Shown here: positions 22,313 through 28,578 of the stretch, piece by piece
Layout of the letters: each line of letters starts with the position of its first letter
Position numbering within the stretch: the stretch's first letter is position 1
From: Clostridiales bacterium
Lineage (GTDB): Bacteria > Bacillota > Clostridia > Christensenellales > Aristaeellaceae
Length of the DNA: 33,773 nucleotides
Direction of reading: 5' to 3'
NCBI GenBank assembly: GCA_004554085.1
Contig: SFNY01000019.1
Location: 1 to 33,773 of the forward strand
Position numbers and translations under genes: made by a program
The notes under the pieces: generated by a model
Told to the model about the DNA's origin: nothing
Databases searched by the model: none
Seen by the model: the letters and a program-made list of their open reading frames with translations, nothing else

Positions 22313-24268
22313 TCAGCGCTTGCCCCGGCGCACGGAGCCGCGGTCGCTGTTCTTGCGATTGCCGCGACCGTCGCGACCGCCCTTGCGGTTTTCGTCCCTG
22401 CGGTGGCTGCCGCGTCCCTCGCCCCTGCGGCCGTGGAAGTCCGAGGCGGATTTCAGGCCATTCTCCCGGGGCTTGCGAATCTCGAAGCGGCTCAGGTCGT
22501 TGCCGTCCAGCAGCCGCGCCTTCGCGCTCTCGGAGATGCGCAGCTTGCCGCGACGTACCGGCTGCGGTGCTTCGGAATCGCCATTTTCCGCGCTGCGGGG
22601 CGCGTTCTGGGGCACGAAGTCCTGGCGGGCCGCGGCGGGATTCCTTGGATTGCGCCGCGCGCCGGGCCGGGGGCTGGCGCTGGGCTTCTCGGAGGACAGG
22701 CGCACCGTGGCGGGAGCGCCGTTGATCTTCAGGCCCTTCATGGCATGCACGACCTGCTCGGCGGAGCCTGCGGGCACGCCCACGATGGTCTTGTCGTCGT
22801 AGATTTCGATCTTGCCGATCTCCTTGCCGGACAGGCCGCTGCGCTCGCACACGGCGCTGACCACGTGGTTCGGCGCGATCTTCTGGCGGCGGCCCACCGA
22901 GATGATGAGCTTGCGGTACATGCCGCCGCTGGCGCTGCGGCGCTCGAACACGATGTCCTCAAGGCTCAGCTCGTCCTTCCGGAAGGCGGTCTGGAGCGCC
23001 GCCGCAGCGATCATCTGCAGATCGCAGCCGGATTCCAGCATCTCGCTGACCATGTCCTGATAGTTCTGGGCCACGCCTTCAGTGATGGTTTCCAGAAGGG
23101 CCTCGCGCTGCTTATTCTGCTGCTTTTCCCGGATCTCCTTCACGGTGGGCAGCGGCACTTCCTTGATTTCGGACTTCGCCACCCGGGCCAGGTCGCGGAT
23201 CATGTAGAACTGCCTGCGCCCGGAGCAGATGGTGATGGCGGTGCCCTCCTTGCCGGCGCGTCCGGTGCGGCCGATGCGGTGGACGTAGTACTCGTCGTGA
23301 CCGGGCACGTCATAGTTGATCACGTAGTCGATGTCGTTGACGTCGATGCCGCGCGCGGCCACGTCGGTGGCCACCAGCAGCGGAATGCGGGAGGACTTGA
23401 ACGCGTCCATCACGCGGGTGCGCTGGGACTGGTTCAGGTCGCCGTGCAGCGCCTCGGCGGCGAAGCCGTTGCGGACGAGGTACTGGGTGACCTCCTCCAC
23501 CATGGCCTTGGTGTTGCAGAAGATCATGCACAGCCTGGGCTCGTAGGCGCGCAGCAGCAGGTTCAGCGCGTCCAGCTTGCGGCCCATGGGCACGTCCACG
23601 TAGATCTGGCGGATGTTCTCCAGCGTCACCTGCTCGCGGTTGATCTCGATCATGTGAGGCTCGCTGAGGTAGGTCTCGGTCAGCTCCAGGATGGGATCGG
23701 GCATGGTTGCCGAGAAGAGCACCGTCTGGCGGGTCTCAGGAACATCCTTCAGGATCGTCTCGATGTCCTCGCGGAAGCCCATGGAGAGCATCTCGTCGGC
23801 CTCGTCCAGCACCACCAGCTTCACGTTCGCCAGCGACAGCGTGCCCCGGCGCATGTGATCCATCACGCGGCCAGGCGTGCCGATCACCAGGTTGCACTTC
23901 TTCAGGTGGGCGATCTGCCGGTCCATGGGCGCGCCGCCGTACACGTCCGTGACCCAGATGCCGGTCATGAAGCGGGTGAGCTTCTTGATTTCGTCCGCGC
24001 CCTGCTGGGCCAGCTCACGGGTGGGGCAGAGGATCAGCACCTGCACGCTGGTCTCGGCCTCGTCGCGGTCGATCTTCTCGATGGCGGGGATGGCGAAGGC
24101 CAGGGTCTTGCCGGTGCCGGTCTGCGACTTGCCGATCACGTCGCGGCCCTCCCGCACGGCGGGGATGGCCTCGGCCTGGATGTCGGTGGCGGTTTCAAAG
24201 CCGAGCTCGTCGATGGCGCGCTGCATCTCCTCAAGCAGCCCAAGCTCGGAAAATTTCACTTCACTCAT
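22313..24268 (-). CDS. DEAD-box ATP-dependent RNA helicase with DbpA-type RNA-binding domain
   Basis: The protein has 651 residues. Core motifs: GKSQTGTGKT (Walker A), PTRELA, the VLDEADEMLSMG DEAD box, LFSATMPD, then in the second RecA domain IFCNTKAMVEE, VATDVAARGIDV and HRIGRTGRAG. After a helical linker, residues about 480-555 form a DbpA/RRM-like domain (YRKLIISVGRRQKIAPNHVV, then EIGKIEIYDDKTIVGVP). The last 100 residues are basic and Gly/Arg rich, an RGG-like disordered tail. It resembles DeaD/CshA-type helicases acting in ribosome assembly, cold adaptation or RNA decay. The ATG has AAAGGAAG about 12 bases upstream, a weak site. Confidence 0.93.
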   Translation of the reverse strand: MSEVKFSELGLLEEMQRAIDELGFETATDIQAEAIPAVREGRDVIGKSQTGTGKTLAFAIPAIEKIDRDEAETSVQVLILCPTRELAQQGADEIKKLTRFMTGIWVTDVYGGAPMDRQIAHLKKCNLVIGTPGRVMDHMRRGTLSLANVKLVVLDEADEMLSMGFREDIETILKDVPETRQTVLFSATMPDPILELTETYLSEPHMIEINREQVTLENIRQIYVDVPMGRKLDALNLLLRAYEPRLCMIFCNTKAMVEEVTQYLVRNGFAAEALHGDLNQSQRTRVMDAFKSSRIPLLVATDVAARGIDVNDIDYVINYDVPGHDEYYVHRIGRTGRAGKEGTAITICSGRRQFYMIRDLARVAKSEIKEVPLPTVKEIREKQQNKQREALLETITEGVAQNYQDMVSEMLESGCDLQMIAAAALQTAFRKDELSLEDIVFERRSASGGMYRKLIISVGRRQKIAPNHVVSAVCERSGLSGKEIGKIEIYDDKTIVGVPAGSAEQVVHAMKGLKINGAPATVRLSSEKPSASPRPGARRNPRNPAAARQDFVPQNAPRSAENGDSEAPQPVRRGKLRISESAKARLLDGNDLSRFEIRKPRENGLKSASDFHGRRGEGRGSHRRDENRKGGRDGRGNRKNSDRGSVRRGKR

Positions 24269-24376
24269 GGGAACTCATTTCTTCCTTTTCGCGTTATCCC
24301 TGTCATGATAGCGCATCCGGCCCGGTGGAGCTATCCGCCGGGGGTTAAACCGAGGTGATGTTTGTGCATGCATCGC

Positions 24377-24405
24377 TTGAAAGCCATCGCCTTCTGTGCT
24401 ATGAT
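24377..24405 (+). promoter_or_regulatory. Promoter of 7TM kinase/SARP-type regulator operon
   Basis: TTGAAA (24377-24382), 17 bases, TATGAT (24400-24405), about 33 bases before the ATG with a short leader. Confidence 0.7.
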
Positions 24406-24444
24406 AGACGAAATGATCGATGAAGATGCAGGGGCGGTGGGAAC

Positions 24445-26166
24445 ATGACGGAGAAGCAGCGCAAGTACCTGATCGAGCTGCTGCCGCTGACAGTCATCTG
24501 CGTGCTGATGGCGGTGTACATCCTCTCCTCCGCTCTGGAGTACGGGCGCAATGCGGATCAATTGCAGCCGCTTCAGGGCTGGACGGTCGATGAGGCTGAG
24601 GGGGAGGGGCAGCGCGTCACGCTGCGGATGTCCGCAGAGCTGCCGGAGGCGTTCGCCGATGCGCAGTCGCTGTGCTTTTACAGCGTCTATCAGGAGGTGT
24701 GCGTCCGCCTGGACGATGTTGAGCTCTACCGCTTCGACGTGCCTCCCGGGGAGAAGCTGCTGGATGCGGCCCCGAGCAACTGGAACAGCATGGCGCTGCC
24801 GGAGGGAAGCGACGGGCAGACGCTCACGATTGAGCTGACCACGCCCTATCGCCAGTACGCCTCCCGGATGCCGCAGGTGCTGGCCGGGAGCGCGGAGCTT
24901 GTGGAGAGCTTCATCGTCATGAAGACGGTGCCGCGGCTGGTGGCGGCGCTGGCGGTTCTGTTCATCGGTCTGGTGTTCGCCATCGTGGCGATCATCCTGC
25001 GCTACTATGTGGCGGGCAACACGGGGCTGTACTCCCTGAGCCTGTTCATCGTGGTGCTGGCCATCTTTTTGGCCGCGCAGCAGACGAGCCTGCTGCTCAA
25101 GATCAGCAGCAACGTTTCCTACATCCTTCTGCAAAATATCGCGCTGATGCTCTGCCCGGTGATGTACAGCTGGCACCTCTCCCGCATGCACAGGGGGAAG
25201 CTGTGCGGCTTTGACCGGATATTGTGCCTGGTGAGCCTTGTCAACCTGCTGCTGGTGCTCGCACTCCAGTTCCTGACCCGCCTGGACGTGCCGCAGCTGA
25301 TGTACTTCACACGCTTCCTCTGCGCGGCGCTGATCCTCTACGAGCTGATTCTGGAGCTGAAGAGCCGCAAGCGCCTGCTGGTGTGCCTGTTCGCGGCACT
25401 GATGATCTACGCCGTCGTGCGTTACTACATCACCGACGCCATCACCTGGCTGGTGTACGTGGCGATCTTCGCCTACCTCTACATCGTGATCTATCGGGTG
25501 ATTTCGACACTGGTGCGATCCCAGGCGAAGGAGATTCGCCTGGAGGCGGCGCTGGAGGTCTCCCGGAGCGAGATCGCCACCATCCAGATCACCAGCCACT
25601 TCTTCTATCACACGCTGGATTCCATCCGGGCGCTGATCCGCATGGACGCGGACAAGGCCTACAAGATGGCCGGCGACTTCGCCAAGTACGTGCGCTACCG
25701 CGTGGACGGCGTGGAGGGCATGGAGGAGACCGTGCCCTTCTCCCGGGAGCTGCGCTCGATTCGCGCCTACACGGACATCAAGCAGGCCCAGCTGGGCGAA
25801 CGCTTCCGCATGATCTACGATGTGGAGACCGAGGACTTCGAGATCCTGCCGCTGACGGTGCAGCCGCTGGTGGAGAACGCGGTGATCCACGCCGTGCAGC
25901 GACGCCGGGAGGGCGGAGAGGTGCGGCTTCTGTGCAGGGAGACGGAGAAGGGCTACCACATCGAGGTCGTCGACAACGGCCCCGGTCAGGCGGCGAAGCC
26001 CGAGAACGGCGACGCGCAGAAGCGCTCGGTGGCCATCAAGAACGTCAACACGCGCCTGGAATTCTACGGCATTGCGCCGATCAAGCTAACGCACAACGAG
26101 CTGGGCGGCATTACCGCCAGCCTGGACACCCCCAAAAAGATCGCTCGGAAAGGAAGGACGGAATGA
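24445..26166 (+). CDS. 7TM sensor histidine kinase (7TMR-DISM-like, LytS-type kinase)
   Basis: The protein has 573 residues. A first TM (about 12-30) is followed by an extracellular jelly-roll-like domain (about 35-165), then about seven TM helices (170-355) in the manner of 7TMR-DISM receptors. The kinase core has an H-box ITSHFFYHTLDSIRALIRMD with H385, an N-box VQPLVENAVIHAV and a G-box VVDNGPG with SVAIKNVNTRLE. Canonical HPK8 boxes read PHFLYN or PHFLFN; here Ser replaces Pro and His replaces Asn, which may change phosphatase behaviour. It overlaps the regulator gene by an ATGA junction and forms a two-component pair. The signal is unknown; such receptors often bind carbohydrates or small ligands. 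Confidence 0.85.
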   Translation: MTEKQRKYLIELLPLTVICVLMAVYILSSALEYGRNADQLQPLQGWTVDEAEGEGQRVTLRMSAELPEAFADAQSLCFYSVYQEVCVRLDDVELYRFDVPPGEKLLDAAPSNWNSMALPEGSDGQTLTIELTTPYRQYASRMPQVLAGSAELVESFIVMKTVPRLVAALAVLFIGLVFAIVAIILRYYVAGNTGLYSLSLFIVVLAIFLAAQQTSLLLKISSNVSYILLQNIALMLCPVMYSWHLSRMHRGKLCGFDRILCLVSLVNLLLVLALQFLTRLDVPQLMYFTRFLCAALILYELILELKSRKRLLVCLFAALMIYAVVRYYITDAITWLVYVAIFAYLYIVIYRVISTLVRSQAKEIRLEAALEVSRSEIATIQITSHFFYHTLDSIRALIRMDADKAYKMAGDFAKYVRYRVDGVEGMEETVPFSRELRSIRAYTDIKQAQLGERFRMIYDVETEDFEILPLTVQPLVENAVIHAVQRRREGGEVRLLCRETEKGYHIEVVDNGPGQAAKPENGDAQKRSVAIKNVNTRLEFYGIAPIKLTHNELGGITASLDTPKKIARKGRTE

Positions 26167-26951
26167 AGGTTATCCTGGTAGACGACGAGCCACTGTCCCT
26201 GAACCTGTTCAAGATCGAGTGCGGCAACATGCCCGGCTTCGAGGTGGTGGGCTTCTTCGACAACTCTCTGGACGCGCTGGACTACGCCCAGAAGAATCCG
26301 GTGGACTTCGCGCTGCTGGACATCGACATGCCGGAGATGAACGGCATCGAGCTGGCGCGGCGGCTGCGCATGGCGCGCCCGGGGATGATCGTCATCTTCG
26401 TGACGGCCCACCCGGAGTACGCCGCCGACGCGATCCACGCCAAGGCGGACTTCGTGGTGTTCAAGCCCTACGAGCGCGAGGACATCATCGATGCGCTGGA
26501 GCGCGCCCGGCTGCTCAGCGAGCGCCAGAAGAAGCGGGTGTTCTTCCGCACCTTCGGCCACTTCGACATGTTCGTGGAGAACCGACTGGTGCGCTTCAAG
26601 TCCTCCAAGGCCAAGGAGCTGCTGGCGCTGTGCGTGAGCCGCATGGGCGGCGAGGTCACGATCTACGAGATGGTGGACACCCTCTGGGCCGACACCGGCG
26701 ATCAGGGCCTGGGCTACCGCACCACCATCAAGGCGCTCAACGACACGCTCAAGGAGGTTGGCGCGGAGAAGATCCTCAAGCGCAAGCGCAGCGTGCTCTA
26801 TCTGGATGTGGACGATTTCGACTGCGACCTGTTCGACTTCAAGGCGGGCAAGGCCGGGGCACGCAGCGCCTTCCACGGCGAGTTCATGCAGCAGTACGCC
26901 TGGGCGCGTCCCATGGCGAAGGAGCTGGCGGCGGAGAAGGGCGCGGATTGA
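26163..26951 (+). CDS. Response regulator with SARP-like winged-helix output domain
   Basis: The protein has 262 residues. The receiver domain (1-120) has D7-D8, phospho-acceptor D53 in LLDIDMPEMNG, a Thr in IFVTAHPEY and K in FVVFKPYE. The output region (about 125-235) reads FFRTFGHFDMFVENRLVRFK, then SSKAKELLALCVSRMGGEVT and IYEMVDTLWAD. That resembles the winged helix at the start of SARP/Trans_reg_C regulators (F.TFG.F.v...g..v.f...KakELLalLv...g..v....i...lW), not LytTR. Regulators of this build occur in Bacillota with a truncated BTAD part. The target is unknown. It is co-transcribed and translationally coupled to the kinase. Confidence 0.85.
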   Translation: MKVILVDDEPLSLNLFKIECGNMPGFEVVGFFDNSLDALDYAQKNPVDFALLDIDMPEMNGIELARRLRMARPGMIVIFVTAHPEYAADAIHAKADFVVFKPYEREDIIDALERARLLSERQKKRVFFRTFGHFDMFVENRLVRFKSSKAKELLALCVSRMGGEVTIYEMVDTLWADTGDQGLGYRTTIKALNDTLKEVGAEKILKRKRSVLYLDVDDFDCDLFDFKAGKAGARSAFHGEFMQQYAWARPMAKELAAEKGAD

Positions 26952-27074
26952 TCGCGGATCCTCCTCCGGCTTTTCCCGGGAAATGCTCGTGGATTTCGTG
27001 CTGGACAAACCGCTGCGCGGGGACTGCGGCGGAGGGAGGTTCATCTACACATTCACATCGGGAGGAATGCAATC

Positions 27075-27743
27075 ATGCAGGCAATTTTTGAGACGCTGTT
27101 CGATGTCGTCTATCTGGCGACGGTCATCACCCTGGGCGTGAAGATGATCCTCGGCAGCGGGGGACGCAGGCAGTATCGGCTGTTCGGCGCGATGGCGGTG
27201 ACGCTGGGCTGCGGCGACGCGTTCCATCTGGTTCCCCGGGCCATAGCGCTGTGCACCACGGGTCTTGAGAGCTACACGGCGGCGCTGGGGGTGGGCAAGC
27301 TGATCACCTCCGTCACCATGACGCTGTTCTACGTGCTGCTCTACTACGTCTGGCGCGCACGCTACGAGGTTCAGGGCAGCAGGGGAACGACCCGCGCCGT
27401 GTGGATACTGGCGCTGGCGCGCATCGCGCTGTGCCTGATGCCCCAGAACGCATGGACCAGCGCCACGCCGCCGCTCTCCTGGGGAATCTGGCGAAACATC
27501 CCCTTTGCCATCCTCGGCGCGCTGATCGTCGTGCTGTTCTTCCGCAGCGCGCGGGAGAGGAACGACGCGCCCTTCCGGCATCTGTGGCTGACGGTGGTGC
27601 TCAGCTTCGCCTGCTACATCCCCGTGGTGCTGTTCGCGGACGCGGCGCCCGCCGTGGGCATGCTGATGATCCCCAAGACCTGCGCCTACGTCTGGACGGT
27701 GCTGATCGGCTACAACGCGATGAAGAAGGAGAACCAGCGATGA
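27075..27743 (+). CDS. Integral membrane protein of unknown function
   Basis: The protein has 222 residues and about seven hydrophobic segments. Starting residues MQAIFETLFDVVYLATVITL lead into TM1; later stretches include LGCGDAFHLVPRAIAL and a VTMTLFYVLLYYVW helix. I do not recognise the family. The RBS GGGAGGA is six bases upstream. It overlaps the next gene by ATGA, so the two membrane proteins are made together and may form a complex. The 123-base gap before it has no clear promoter, so transcription may continue from the two-component genes. Confidence 0.75.
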   Translation: MQAIFETLFDVVYLATVITLGVKMILGSGGRRQYRLFGAMAVTLGCGDAFHLVPRAIALCTTGLESYTAALGVGKLITSVTMTLFYVLLYYVWRARYEVQGSRGTTRAVWILALARIALCLMPQNAWTSATPPLSWGIWRNIPFAILGALIVVLFFRSARERNDAPFRHLWLTVVLSFACYIPVVLFADAAPAVGMLMIPKTCAYVWTVLIGYNAMKKENQR

Positions 27744-28153
27744 AAAAGTATCTGAACATTGCTCTGGCCTATGCCCTTGCCGCGATGGCCGGCGGCGTAT
27801 TCTACCGGGAATTCACGAAATTCAACCATTTCAGCGGCGTGACGGTGCTGGGAAAGGTGCACACCCACCTGTTCCTGCTGGGCATGCTGGTGTATCTGCT
27901 GGTCGCACTGTACGCGGCGCACAATGACCTCGGGATGCTCAGAAGCTTCCGCGCCTTTCTGTGGTGCTACAACATCGGCGTTGTGCTGACCGCGGCGATG
28001 ATGGTCGTGCGCGGCGTGTCGCAGGTGCTGGGGACGGGCCTGTCCGCAGCCGCCAGCGCTTCCATCTCGGGAATCGCAGGCGTGGGCCACATCCTGACCG
28101 GCGCCGGGATCCTCCTGCTGCTGCTCTCCCTGAAGAAGCTGGAGAAGAACTGA
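27740..28153 (+). CDS. DUF2871 family membrane protein
   Basis: The protein has 137 residues and four TM segments. It matches DUF2871 features: MKKYLNIALAYALAAMAGGV, then FYREFTKFNHFSG near residue 21, the polar VLGKVHTHLFLLGM with conserved histidines, and GIAGVGHILTGAGILLLL near the C-terminus. Family function is unknown; the paired His residues inside membrane helices suggest metal or heme binding, but that is a guess. It is the second gene of a coupled pair with the membrane protein before it. Confidence 0.85.
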   Translation: MKKYLNIALAYALAAMAGGVFYREFTKFNHFSGVTVLGKVHTHLFLLGMLVYLLVALYAAHNDLGMLRSFRAFLWCYNIGVVLTAAMMVVRGVSQVLGTGLSAAASASISGIAGVGHILTGAGILLLLLSLKKLEKN

Positions 28154-28223
28154 AGGCGAAAGGCATCTCCATGATGCGGCTCGCGTTGCGCTCCTTCCGT
28201 CATGCGCCGCATCGAATCGGTTC

Positions 28224-28454
28224 TTGGAGGCTTATGGCATAACTGTATTCTCATGGAGGATGCGCGGGGAAGGAGAGGAGAACGGCATCGTCGTTCAATA
28301 TGCGCCGCGCTTTCCGATCCTGCTCAATTTCCGGGAGAGCGACGAGGAGTTTCCCTGCTCCGGCAAGGCCTTCGTGGATGCGAATGCGCATCACTGTCTG
28401 ACGATCGAAGCAGTCGGCGGGGATCCAACGGCTGATCGGTCTGAAAAACGCTGA
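28224..28454 (+). pseudogene. Remnant of DUF3786 protein C-terminus
   Basis: An open stretch of 76 codons (TTG at 28224 or ATG at 28260) encodes VVQYAPRFPILLNFRESDEE followed by FPCSGKAFVDANAHHCLTIE. This resembles the C-terminal part of DUF3786 proteins, which carry a P.L..F.E.DEEFP.....LFD.N...YL..E pattern. Those proteins are usually near 200 residues, so the N-terminal two thirds are missing and the remaining end is short. No good ribosome-binding site for a short ORF is evident. Decayed fragment is the best reading. Confidence 0.4.
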
Positions 28455-28482
28455 TTCCCAGGAGTATGGATAGGAACACAGC

Positions 28483-28511
28483 TTGATTTTGGGCGGCAAT
28501 TGTGTTATCAT
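28483..28511 (+). promoter_or_regulatory. Promoter of KaiC-like/PEP-synthase-like gene
   Basis: TTGATT (28483-28488), 17 bases, TATCAT (28506-28511). Transcription would begin near 28518, directly before the leader hairpin. Confidence 0.6.
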
Positions 28512-28522
28512 AAAATTACCAA

Positions 28523-28556
28523 CAGGGCAATGGAGCTTTATGGCTTCATTGCCCTG
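28523..28556 (+). promoter_or_regulatory. Leader hairpin of the PEP-synthase-like gene
   Basis: Perfect 10-bp arms CAGGGCAATG and CATTGCCCTG with a 14-base loop, at the predicted 5' end of the mRNA. It is followed by CGCTTTTA, a poor terminator. It may stabilise the transcript or regulate it. A 20-codon ORF (ATG 28530 to TGA 28592, MELYGFIALRFY at its start) begins in the left arm and overlaps the main start in another frame. Confidence 0.5.
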
Positions 28557-28578
28557 CGCTTTTATGGAGGATACTGCG

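Noticed and set aside
22211..24358. 715-codon plus-strand frame over the DEAD-box gene
   Set aside because: Composition (His, Asp, Val, Ala repeats) and complete overlap with a clear helicase show it is an antisense artefact.
24331..25959. 542-codon minus-strand frame over the 7TM kinase
   Set aside because: Antisense artefact; Gln/His-rich with no family pattern.
26952..27074. Small gene between the response regulator and the membrane protein
   Set aside because: A short open frame (MLVDFVLDKPLRGDCGGG) has no ribosome-binding site and overlaps the next gene's start region; nothing recognisable.
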